From Candidatus Ribeiella danica (GTDB lineage: Bacteria; Chloroflexota; Chloroflexia; Chloroflexales; Roseiflexaceae): a stretch of DNA of 64,000 bases. Position numbers and translations under genes: made by a program. The DNA is taken from positions 62,001 through 126,000 of the forward strand of contig JADKFS010000018.1 in the NCBI GenBank assembly GCA_016717335.1. Reading direction: 5' to 3'. Each line of letters starts with the position of its first letter. The first letter of the stretch is position 1. Below, in pieces: positions 50,796-59,600 of the stretch. The notes below the pieces were generated by a model. It saw only the letters and a list, made by a program, of their open reading frames with translations. It did no database searches and was not told where the DNA came from.

Positions 50796-52049
50796 TCACT
50801 CAGAGCGCAGCGCCTGGATCGGGTCGAGCCGCGCGGCCTGCAGCGCCGGGAAGAAGCCGAACGCGATGCCGACGATCGAGGCCACCGCCGTCGCCAGGAC
50901 GATCGCGCCGGTGGTCACGGTCGCGCGGGCGCCCTCGGCCTGGAAGACGCCGACCAGCACGGCGGTGCCGCCGAACGAGAGCAGGTAGCCGAACGCGATG
51001 CCGAGCGCGCCGCCGAGCAGGCACAGCACCAGCGCCTCGATCAGAAACTGGCCGAGGATGTCGCGCCTGCGCGCGCCGATCGCCTTGCGCAGGCCGATCT
51101 CGCGGGTGCGCTCGGTCACGCTCACCAGCATGATGTTCATAATGCCGATCCCGCCCACCAGCAGCGAGATCCCGCCCACCAGCCCCAGAAAGGCGCTGAA
51201 GCCGCCGATGATCGCGCCGACCTGCTCGGCGAAGGCCTGCGGGTTGAGGATGCTAAAGTCGCTGTTCTGATAGGTCAGCCGGTGGCGCGCGCGCAGCAGC
51301 GCGTTGGTCTGGCGGATCGCCGCGTCGACCTGGTCGGCCGCACGGGCCTTGACGATCAGCAGGTCCACGTCGACCCGGCCGGCCGCGATCTGGTTGCGGA
51401 ACAACCGGTCGCGCGCGGTGCTGTAGGGCACGAACACGAGCTGGGCCGGGTCGCCGCCGACGCTGATGCCGCGCTTAGTGTCGAGCACGCCGACGACCTC
51501 GAACGCGACGCCGTTGACGCTGACGCGCTGGCCGAGCGCGGCCTGCGCGCCGCCGTACAGCTTCTGGGCCACCTGGCCGCCCAGCACCGCCACCCGCGCG
51601 CTGTCGCGCTCCTCGGCGTCGCTGTAGAAGCGGCCGGCGCCGAGGCGCTTGGGGATGAGCGTGAAGTAGCTCGGCGTGACGCCGTCGACCGTGTAGCTGT
51701 ACTGGCGCCGGCCCGCGCCGACCTTGGCCTCGCGACCGAGCTGCACCGCCACGCCCTCGGCCGCCGGGATGGCGCCGGGCTGCGCCAGCGCCGCCGCGTC
51801 GGCGGCGGTGAGCTGCGGCGCCGGCTGGTCGCTGATCTTCTTGGCGTCCGAGCCGGCGAAGACATAGAAGGCGCCGATGCCGAGCTGGTCGAACTGGCTG
51901 TCGAGGTACTGGCGAAAGCCGTTGCCCATCGCCAGCATCCCGACCACCGCGCCCACGCCGATGATGATGCCGAGCATGGTCAGCAGCGCGCGCATCTTGT
52001 TGGTCCTGAGCGCGATCAGCGCGACGCGAATCGATTCGAAGATGTTCAT
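50796..52049 (-). CDS. MacB-type FtsX permease (first of two paralogues)
   Basis: 417 residues. It is closely related to the downstream permease, sharing TNKMRALLTMLGIIIG, VTERTREIGLRKAIGARRRD and the same C-terminal region. Recent duplication is likely, with divergence mainly in the periplasmic domain (about 50-265). The pair may form a heterodimer powered by the single ATPase encoded upstream. ATG 52049 is preceded by GGGGTAAGGG. Confidence 0.93.
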   Translation of the reverse strand: MNIFESIRVALIALRTNKMRALLTMLGIIIGVGAVVGMLAMGNGFRQYLDSQFDQLGIGAFYVFAGSDAKKISDQPAPQLTAADAAALAQPGAIPAAEGVAVQLGREAKVGAGRRQYSYTVDGVTPSYFTLIPKRLGAGRFYSDAEERDSARVAVLGGQVAQKLYGGAQAALGQRVSVNGVAFEVVGVLDTKRGISVGGDPAQLVFVPYSTARDRLFRNQIAAGRVDVDLLIVKARAADQVDAAIRQTNALLRARHRLTYQNSDFSILNPQAFAEQVGAIIGGFSAFLGLVGGISLLVGGIGIMNIMLVSVTERTREIGLRKAIGARRRDILGQFLIEALVLCLLGGALGIAFGYLLSFGGTAVLVGVFQAEGARATVTTGAIVLATAVASIVGIAFGFFPALQAARLDPIQALRSE

Positions 52050-52150
52050 CCCTTACCCCACTGCAATGCTCAAGCGCCGGGCTGTTCGAGCCGGAGTGCT
52101 TGGCGAGGGCTTTCGGCTCTCCCCAAACTCCTCCCACCTCGAATGAAAGC

Positions 52151-52900
52151 TCAGCGCCGCTGGCTCACGACCTCGACCGGCACGCGGCTGGGGATCATCA
52201 TCGGCACCTCAAGCGACTCGGGCGCGCGCTCGTCGCCGGCCAGCAGGCCGTCGCGCACGTGGATGACGCGCTGGGCATAGCGGGCCACCTCGGGGTCGTG
52301 CGTGACCAGGATGACCGTGATGCCCTGCTCGCGGTTGAGCTGCTGGAAGATGCCCATGATCTCCTCGCCGGTGCGCGTGTCGAGCGCGCCGGTCGGCTCG
52401 TCGGCCATGATGATGCGCGGGTCGTTGACCAGCGCGCGGGCGATCGCGACGCGCTGCTGCTGGCCGCCCGACAGCTCGTTCGGCTTGTGGTGGCTGCGCT
52501 CGGCCATGCCGACCGCGCTCAGCGCCGCCATGGCGCGCCCCTGGCGGTCGCCCTTGCCGCCGTACAGCAGCGGCAGCTCGACGTTGCGCAGGGCGGAGGT
52601 GCGCTGCAGCAGCATGTACTGCTGGAACACGAAGCCGATCTTCTGGTTGCGGATCGCGGCCAGCTGGTTGTCGCTCAGGCCGCCGACATCCACGCCGTCG
52701 AGCAGGTAGCTGCCGTCGCTGGGCTGGTCGAGGCAGCCGATGATGTTCATCAGGGTGCTCTTGCCGCTGCCGGAGGGCCCCATGATCGCGACCATCTCGC
52801 CCTCCTCGATCGCCAGCGAGACGCCCTTGAGCGCCTGCACCTCGACGTCGCCCATCCGGTAGACCTTGGTCAGATTCTGAACTTCGATCAGTGCGTTCAT
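52151..52900 (-). CDS. MacB-type ABC transporter ATPase
   Basis: 249 residues from ATG 52900; the open frame upstream reads a hairpin. Walker A is GPSGSGKST (about residue 41), the signature LSGGQQQRVAIARAL, Walker B IIMADEPTGALD and the H-loop VTHDPEVARYAQR. It drives the two FtsX permeases that follow. It is separated from macA by 118 bp occupied by two large perfect hairpins. Confidence 0.95.
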   Translation of the reverse strand: MNALIEVQNLTKVYRMGDVEVQALKGVSLAIEEGEMVAIMGPSGSGKSTLMNIIGCLDQPSDGSYLLDGVDVGGLSDNQLAAIRNQKIGFVFQQYMLLQRTSALRNVELPLLYGGKGDRQGRAMAALSAVGMAERSHHKPNELSGGQQQRVAIARALVNDPRIIMADEPTGALDTRTGEEIMGIFQQLNREQGITVILVTHDPEVARYAQRVIHVRDGLLAGDERAPESLEVPMMIPSRVPVEVVSQRR

Positions 52901-52925
52901 TGTTCTATCTCCAAGTGCATTCAGT

Positions 52926-53009
52926 GGGGTGTGGCGGAGGCAAAGCCTCCGCCACACCCCCTCCTGGGGAGGTTTGGAGGGGCCGAAGGCCCCTCCAAAC
53001 CTCCCCAGG
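52926..53009. repeat. Two perfect hairpins (16-bp and 22-bp stems) between macA and the ATPase gene
   Basis: Hairpin 1: arms 52926-52941 and 52945-52960, loop AAA. Hairpin 2: arms 52963-52984 and 52988-53009, loop GAA. They are intercistronic within a likely operon and could attenuate transcription or stabilise the upstream message. Confidence 0.92.
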
Positions 53010-53017
53010 GAGGCAGC

Positions 53018-54772
53018 TTAGCTATTCTGATTCGGATTGACCGTGCTGACGACGTCTTTGACCAGCACCTGCTCGCCGGCCCGCAGCCCGCCGGTCACCT
53101 CGACCAGCTCGCTGTTGCTCAGGCCCAGCGTCACGGGGCGGCGCTCGCTCGCCGGCGTGCCGCTGCTGTCGGGCTGGCCCGCTTTGGGCACCAGCACGAA
53201 GCTCTGGCCGTTCTCGGACTGGACCGCGCGGCGCGGCACCAGCACGGCGTTCGGCTTGCTCTGCGTCACGATCTGCGCGACGGCGGTCATGCCCGGCTTG
53301 ATCCCCGCGTCGGCCGAGGCGATCGTCACCGTGACCTTGTAGGTGTTGGTGCCCTTGTCGCTGCGGGTCGCGAGCGGGTCGACGGCCGAGACCGTGCCGC
53401 TCAGGTCTTTGCCGGGCAGCGCGTCGAGCGCGATCTTGACCGGCTGGCCGGCGGCCACCTGGGCGACGTCCAGCTCGTCCACCGGCACGTCGATGTGGAA
53501 GCTGCTCAGGTCGGCGATCGCGATCACGCCGTTCTGGCCGGCGCGCTCGCCGACGCGCAGGTCGATCCGCGCCACGGTCGCGGCGAAGGGCGCCGCCAGG
53601 GTGGCCTGGTCGAGCGCGCGCTGGGCCTGCTTGAGCGCGGCCTCGGCGCGCGCCACGCCGGCCTGCGAGCGGGCCAGCTCGCTGGCGCTGGGGTCGGAGG
53701 TGAGCTTGTCGAGCTGGGCCTGGGCCATCGCCAGGCCGCCCTGGGCCGCGGCGACGTTGCCGGCCTGGCTGGCGCCGGTCAGCTTGTCCAGCTCGGCCTG
53801 CGCGCTGGCGACCTCGGCCTGGGCCTGGATCAGGTCGTCGCCCTGGCCGCTCTGGGCCTTGCGCACGTCGGCCTCGCGCTGCTGCAGCGTGGTGATCTCA
53901 TTCTTCTTGGCGTCCTCGTAGGCGATCTGGGCCTTGGTCAGCGTCGCCTCGGCCTCCTTGACATCGCGCAGCGCGGCGGACTCCTGGTCCTTGCTCTCCT
54001 GGGGCAGCTTCTTGCCGAACTTGGCCAGCGTGCCCTCAAGCTTGCGGTTATCCCAGTAGATCCGGGTGTAGTCGTCCTGGCGGGTGCGCAGCGTGTTGGC
54101 GGCGGTCTCCATGTCCAAGCGCGCGCGCTCCTTGACGCCGGCCAGCTCGACACGGGCCTGATCGAGGCCGGCCTGCGCCTGCGAGACGTCGGCGTCGCCG
54201 CTGTCGGGCGCGCCGCTCTGCAGCCGGCCCAGGCGATCCTGCGCCTTGACGAGCCGCGCGCGCGCCGCCGCGATGTCGGCCGGGGTGACCTGGCCGCGCG
54301 CCTGGGCCACCTGGCCCTGCGCCTGGGCCACGCGCGCCCGCGCCTCGGCGATCTCCTGCGGCGTGGCCTTGTCGAGCAGCTTCTGGTTGTCGGCCTGGGC
54401 CTGCGTCAGGTCGGCGCGGGCCTGGTCGACCTTCAGCTGGAAGTCGACCGCGTCCAGGCGCGCCAGCGGCTGCCCGGCCTGGAGCTTATCGCCGGGCTTG
54501 ACCAGAATCTCGGTCACCAGGCCATCGGCCGCGAAGCGCAGCTCGGCCTGGGCGCGCGCCTCGACGTTGCCCGTCGCGCTGACAGACGCATCGATCGCGC
54601 CCGTCGTCGCGGCGGCGGTCGTCCAGCCGGGGGTCGCCGCCGCGCCGGTCTGCGCGCCCATACGACCTATGAGCAGCACGCCGGCCACGAGCAGCACTGC
54701 GACCAGCCCGACGCCGATCAGCCACTTCCTGCTCAAGCGCGCTCGTCTACGTGGTGTCGCAATCGTCGCCAT
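53018..54772 (-). CDS. MacA/HlyD-type periplasmic adaptor
   Basis: 584 residues from ATG 54772 with GAGGAG nine bases upstream. A single N-terminal membrane anchor (KWLIGVGLVAVLLVAGVLLIG, about residues 15-38) is present and there is no lipobox, unlike the adaptor at 1950. The lipoyl half-motif LVTEILVKPGDKLQAGQPLARLD precedes a very long coiled-coil hairpin (about 115-395, Ala/Gln-rich). The second half-motif, the barrel (RIDLRVGERAGQNGVIAIAD) and the membrane-proximal domain follow. It is the first gene of the MacAB-like operon in transcription order and links the FtsX permeases to the envelope. Confidence 0.92.
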   Translation of the reverse strand: MATIATPRRRARLSRKWLIGVGLVAVLLVAGVLLIGRMGAQTGAAATPGWTTAAATTGAIDASVSATGNVEARAQAELRFAADGLVTEILVKPGDKLQAGQPLARLDAVDFQLKVDQARADLTQAQADNQKLLDKATPQEIAEARARVAQAQGQVAQARGQVTPADIAAARARLVKAQDRLGRLQSGAPDSGDADVSQAQAGLDQARVELAGVKERARLDMETAANTLRTRQDDYTRIYWDNRKLEGTLAKFGKKLPQESKDQESAALRDVKEAEATLTKAQIAYEDAKKNEITTLQQREADVRKAQSGQGDDLIQAQAEVASAQAELDKLTGASQAGNVAAAQGGLAMAQAQLDKLTSDPSASELARSQAGVARAEAALKQAQRALDQATLAAPFAATVARIDLRVGERAGQNGVIAIADLSSFHIDVPVDELDVAQVAAGQPVKIALDALPGKDLSGTVSAVDPLATRSDKGTNTYKVTVTIASADAGIKPGMTAVAQIVTQSKPNAVLVPRRAVQSENGQSFVLVPKAGQPDSSGTPASERRPVTLGLSNSELVEVTGGLRAGEQVLVKDVVSTVNPNQNS

Positions 54773-55456
54773 AGTTCCACGCTCCTCAGCAATCACAAAT
54801 TGACTTCCGATAGTATCGCCCGTTCGACGCCAAATACCAACGGGCGGTTGCACGATCGCCAGGGCATATTTCGACAGAGCTGCGATCGGCTTTTAGGTTG
54901 AGAGCGCATGCGACTTCCGATGGAGGCCGCTGCGCGGGGCTCTGCTGACCCCGCTCCCCTGGCAGGGGAGCGGGGTTTCTTGTATGAGTCATCCCATAGT
55001 TACAAACCCCACCCCTGCCCCTCCCCTGCCAGGGAGGGGGTTTCTTTTTCGTGGGTGTGGCGCGGCGGCAAAGCCGCCGCGCCACACCCACACCCCCCGA
55101 CCCCCGCTCCCCGCGGGGAGCGGGGGTCGGGGGGTGTGGGGGATAGCACGACTCTCCCGACAGGGCAGGGAGACTATAAGTTACAGCAAATCTATTATTT
55201 AGCTATACCTAAATCTCGTGAATTATAGCCCACTGGCTTGTCAGTGTCAAGCATCGATTTCGCGCGTGGGCGGAGCGCGGCGAATAGAGCGCGCATTACC
55301 CTCTGGAAGGCGCAATCCTGGCACGCCAGTTGCATCCAGGCGCGCTTATGACGGCGGCCGCGAGCCGCCAGGGCAGCGTGTAAGAGGAAGGAGTGGCGCC
55401 GCACGTCGACGTGCTGCCGGTTCCGATTGACGGGCCGGCACGGGCGCAGAGGAGCC
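54773..55456. other. Repeat-rich divergent intergenic region; no gene seen
   Basis: 684 bp between macA (-) and the hydrolase (+). It contains the hairpin cluster 54948-55140. 55141-55250 is AT-richer and could hold the hydrolase promoter, but no -35/-10 pair was convincing. Short ORFs here have neither ribosome sites nor family resemblance. Confidence 0.6.
54948..55140. repeat. Hairpin cluster including a 54-bp perfect palindrome
   Basis: A 14-bp stem at 54948-54976 is followed by TTTCTTG. A CCCTCCC/GGGAGGG stem at about 55020-55040 is followed by TTTCTTTTT. A perfect 19-bp stem (arms 55051-55069 and 55073-55091, loop AAA) comes next. A 54-bp loopless palindrome spans 55087-55140, sharing bases with the previous right arm. 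Confidence 0.88.
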
Positions 55457-56302
55457 ATGCGAAGCAGACACAGATCGACAGTTCAGCACAGGCGCGCGCA
55501 GATCGGCCCGGTCGACATCCACTACCAGGTCGCCGGCGCGGGCAAGCCGCTGGTGCTCATCCACGGACTCTCGGGCTCATGCCGCTGGTGGGCCAGAAAC
55601 ATCGAGGCGCTAGCGCGCCAGTTCCGCGTCTACGTGGTCGACCTGGTCGGCTTTGGCGAGAGCCGCAACGGCCACCCGTTCGTGCTGCAGGAGTCGGCCG
55701 ACTACCTGGCGCGCTGGATGAAGCGAATCGGCGTCGAGCGGGCCAGCGTGGCCGGCCACTCGATGGGCGGCTTCATCGCCTCGGAGCTGGCCGCCGACCA
55801 CCCCGAGCAGGTCGAGCGGCTGGTGCTGGTCGACGCGGCGGTGCTGCCGTTCGAGCAGAGCTATGTCGATCACTCGCTGAGCATGCTGCGCGAGGCCCGC
55901 CAGATTCCGCTGAGCTTCATGCCGATCCTGTTCGGCGACGCGCTGCGCGCCGGGATCGGCACGATCTGGAAGGCCGCCAACGAGCTGCTGGTGACCGACC
56001 TGCGCCCCAAGCTGGAGCGCATCGGCGCGCCGACGCTGGTGGTGTGGGGCGAGCGGGACGCGATCATCCCGCTGGAGGTCGGCAGGCGGCTGAGCCAGCA
56101 CCTGCGCTACGACGAGCTGGTGGTAATCAAGGGCGCCGGCCACAACCCGATGTGGGATTGCCCGGGCGCGTTCAACACGGTGATCGCCGAGTTCATGACC
56201 CGCGACTCCGGCGCCGGCCACGACCGCGCGCTTGGCTACGGCGAACAGGCGCAGGTGATACGCCACCCCCGGCAGGGGCCGCCATCCGCGCCGGGCGCGT
56301 AG
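55457..56302 (+). CDS. Alpha/beta-hydrolase
   Basis: 281 residues from ATG 55457, just after AGAGGAG; the close spacing leaves an upstream TTG at 55427 possible. An alpha/beta-hydrolase core is clear. The oxyanion-hole HGLSGSCRWW is at about residue 38. The nucleophile elbow GHSMGG gives a Ser nucleophile near residue 105. The predicted acid is Asp in VWGERDAIIP and the catalytic His is in GAGHNPMWD. The best general call is a carboxylesterase or C-C hydrolase of the AB_hydrolase_1 type; the substrate is unknown. The C-terminal 30 residues are low complexity. A GTAGGGG palindrome follows at 56359. Confidence 0.9.
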   Translation: MRSRHRSTVQHRRAQIGPVDIHYQVAGAGKPLVLIHGLSGSCRWWARNIEALARQFRVYVVDLVGFGESRNGHPFVLQESADYLARWMKRIGVERASVAGHSMGGFIASELAADHPEQVERLVLVDAAVLPFEQSYVDHSLSMLREARQIPLSFMPILFGDALRAGIGTIWKAANELLVTDLRPKLERIGAPTLVVWGERDAIIPLEVGRRLSQHLRYDELVVIKGAGHNPMWDCPGAFNTVIAEFMTRDSGAGHDRALGYGEQAQVIRHPRQGPPSAPGA

Positions 56303-56358
56303 GCGCCCCAGCAGGCGCTTTGCCCCGCCAATGCTCAGCCCCCTGTGCGGAAGAGCGT

Positions 56359-56386
56359 GTAGGGGCGTTCAATTGAACGCCCCTAC
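56359..56386. repeat. 28-bp perfect palindrome (GTAGGGGCGTTCAA family)
   Basis: Two 14-bp halves meet at AATT with no loop. Partial copies at 9888 and 16029 are near 3' ends or between genes, as here (57 bp after the hydrolase stop). Confidence 0.92.
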
Positions 56387-56437
56387 GCCTGGTCCTAGTA
56401 CAGCTTTCCAGAAGTTCGTTGCTGGTTGTCGCCAGTT

Positions 56438-56497
56438 GGTTCTGCGGTTCTGTGGTTCTGCAGTTCCGTGGCCACAGAACCACAGAACCGCAGAACC
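56438..56497. repeat. Inverted heptamer array, 23-bp perfect arms
   Basis: GGTTCTG units (three) at 56438-56460 and exact complement CAGAACC units at 56475-56497. A further TACTGAC heptad array lies at 56596-56625. Together with the palindrome they occupy most of the 331-bp gap before the STAND gene's stop. No gene is seen. Confidence 0.9.
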
Positions 56498-56633
56498 GAT
56501 CGTGGCAGCCCAAACCCGACACGAACGTCCGGAACCTTGTACTAGCGCAATTCTAAGGGAGCTTTCGGGCATCTATTGCTTTGGCATGCCCTCGTCGTAC
56601 TGACTACCGACTACTGACTACGTTGTACTAGCC

Positions 56634-59600
56634 CTAGCGCGCCCGCCACAGCCGCACGGTGCCGTCGGCGCTGGCCGAGGCGACGGTCTTGCCGTCGGGC
56701 GCGAAGGCGACGCTCCAGACCCGCCCGGCGTGCCCGCGCAGCAGCTGCAGCTGCGCGCCGCTGGCCACACTCCAGAGCCGCACGGTGTTGTCGAGCGAGC
56801 CCGAGGCCAGCGTGCGGCCATCCGGCGCGAACGCGACCGAGTAGACGTTGTCGTCGTGCCCCTGCAGCACCCGCACGCTCTGCCGCGCCGCGACATCCCA
56901 CAGGACGATCGTGCGGTCGACCGAGCCCGAGGCCAGGGTCGCCCCGTCGGGCGAGAAGGCCACGCATAGCACGCCGCGCGTGTGGCCGGACAGCACGCCG
57001 AGCGGCTGGCCGTCGCCCACGCTCCACAGCCGCACGTCGGTCTCCTTCAGGGCCGGGTTGTCCGAGGCGACCGAGGCCAAAGTGGCGCCGTCGGGCGAGA
57101 ACGCCACGCTCCACACTCCGACCGTGTGCCCCTTCAGGGTATGCAGCGCCGTGCCGTCGGCCAGGCTCCACAGCCGCACGGTGTTGTCGTTCGACCCGGT
57201 TGCCAGTACCTGGCCGTCGGGCGAGAACGCCACCGCCCAGACCTGCGCGCTGTGCCCTGCCAAGACCCGCAGCTCCTGGCCGGTCGCCACGTCCCACAGG
57301 CGCGCCGTGTTGTCGTCCGACGCCGAGGCGAGCAGCCGGCCGTCGGGCGAGAACGCCACCGCGCCAACCACGTCGGTATGGCCGACCAGCGTGCTCGTCA
57401 GCGAGCCGTCGGCGGCGCTCCACAGCCGCACCCGCCCATCCTCCGAGGCCGTCGCGATCAGCTTGCCATCGGGCGAGAAGGCCGCCCCTCGCACGCCGGA
57501 GGGATGCTTGAGCTGCAGCACCTGCGCCCAGCTCGGGAGCGGCGCCGGCGTCTCGATCGCGCCTGGGGCCACGGTCGCGACAGGCTCTTTGGTGACCTGG
57601 GGTGGCGGCCCGGCGGTTGCGGAGGCCGGCAGGCTGGTTGGGCTGGTGCCGGGCGAGAGCGCGCCGCCGAGCGCGCGGCTCAGTTCCTGCGGGTCGAGCT
57701 GGCGGGTCGTGCGCGTCTGCGCCAGCGCGATCAGATCGTCCAGCGAGGCGGCGTACAGGCGCAGCTCGCCGTCGAGCCCGGCGGCCATGATTCGCTCCTC
57801 GCGCGAGTCCCAGGCCGCGGCGGCGATCCCGGCGCTGCCGCCCCGCAGCACCGAGAGCTGCTCGCGCCCGGCGACGCTCCAGACGCGCGCGGTGCCGTCG
57901 GCGCTGGAGCTGAGCAGCCGGGCGCCGTCGTCGCTCCAGACCAGGCCGCTGATCGCGCCGGCGTGGCCGACCAGCCGGTCGCCGCGCGCCTTGCGGCCGG
58001 CGACATCCCAGACTGCGATCGCCGCATCCTCGCCGCCGCCGGCGAGGGTGGCGCCATCGGCGCTGAAGGCCAGGCTCGACAGGGCGCCGACAGGGCCGGA
58101 GAGCGCCCCAGGCAAAAGCGCCAGGCTGGTCGGGTCGTGAAAAGTGATCCCGCCGGACATGCCGCCGACCGCCATGAGCTTGCCGTCGGGGCTGAAGGCG
58201 ATGCTCGCCGCGCGCCCCGGCTGCTCGGCGATCGACCTGCCGTCGTCTACGCGCCACAGCCGCAGCGCGCCCTCCGCCGAAACCGTGGCCACTAGCTGCA
58301 AGTCCGGCGCGAAGGCGACTGCGTTGACCCCAATCGGGAGGCCGCCGACCGGCTGCGCAACCTGAAACTCTCGAACCAGCGCGCCGTCGGCGACCCGCCA
58401 CACGATCGCCTTGCCGTCCCCGCCGCCCGAGGCGAGAAACTGGCTGTCGGACGAAAACGCCAGGCTGCGCACCGGGCCGGAGTGGCGCTCAAGCTGCAGC
58501 AGCAGCTTGCCGTCGCTCACGCGCCAGAGCCAGATCGTGCCGTCGAAGCCGCCCCAGGCCAGCGTGTCACGGTCGTGCGAGAACGCCGCGGCGACGATAG
58601 TGTTGGCCGGGCCGCGCTGCACCAGCCGCTCCTCGCCAAGGTTGGCCGACCAGACCCGCGCGCTGCCGTCGTCGCTGGCGGTCAGGATACGCTGGTCGTC
58701 CGGGCTCCAGGCCGCGCTGCTCACGCCGCCGGTGTGCCCGCGCAGCGCCAGCAGCTCATTGCCGCTCGCGGCATCCCAGACCCGCGCGGTCTTGTCGGCG
58801 GAGCCGGTCACGATCCGCCGGCCGTCGGCGCTCCAGCTCGCGCCGGCGATCGGGCCGGTGTGACCCGTCAACTTTAGCTCCGGCTCAAGTGAGCCACCGG
58901 CGGTAGCGGTAGCCACGCTCCAGATTCGAGCCACGCCGTCGGCCCCGGCCGCGACGACACGCTGCCCGTCGGGGCTGAAGCTCGGGCTGAGGTTGATCGG
59001 ATTCAGGGGGCGGCCGGCCCGGCTGACGGCTACGAAGCCGCTCGAATCGTCCAGCGTGCCGAGCAGCGCGCCCGAGACATCCCAGTAGCGGATCGCCCCG
59101 TCCACGCCTGCCGTCAGCAGGCGCTGGCCATCCGGGCTCCAGCTCGCCGCCTGGGCCTGGTCGAACCGGCCGGGCATCGCGTCGAACCCGGCCAGGCGCG
59201 CGCCGCTCGCCGCATCCCAGATCGCGGCGTTCCCGGCGGCGTCGACCGTGAGCGCCTGCGCGCCGTCGGGCCGCCAGACCGCGACGACCGCCGGGGTGGT
59301 CTCGTCGCCCAGCGCGCGCGGCGGCTGTCCGCCGGCCACGTCCCAGATCCGCGCGCCCTGCTCGGTGGCCAGGAGGATCTGCTCGCCGCCCGGCCGCCAC
59401 GCGGCGTGGGCGATCGGGCCCGGCTGCTCGCCCGGCATACGCAGCGGCTCGCCGGTCTTGGCTAACCAGACCCGCGCGCTGCCATCCTCGCTGAGCGTGA
59501 GGATGCGCTGGCTGTCGGGGCTCCAGGACGCCTCGACCAGCGCGGACGAGTCGACCTGCCCGTCCTGCTCGTGGCAGCAGAGCGTCAGCTGCAGCTGGCC

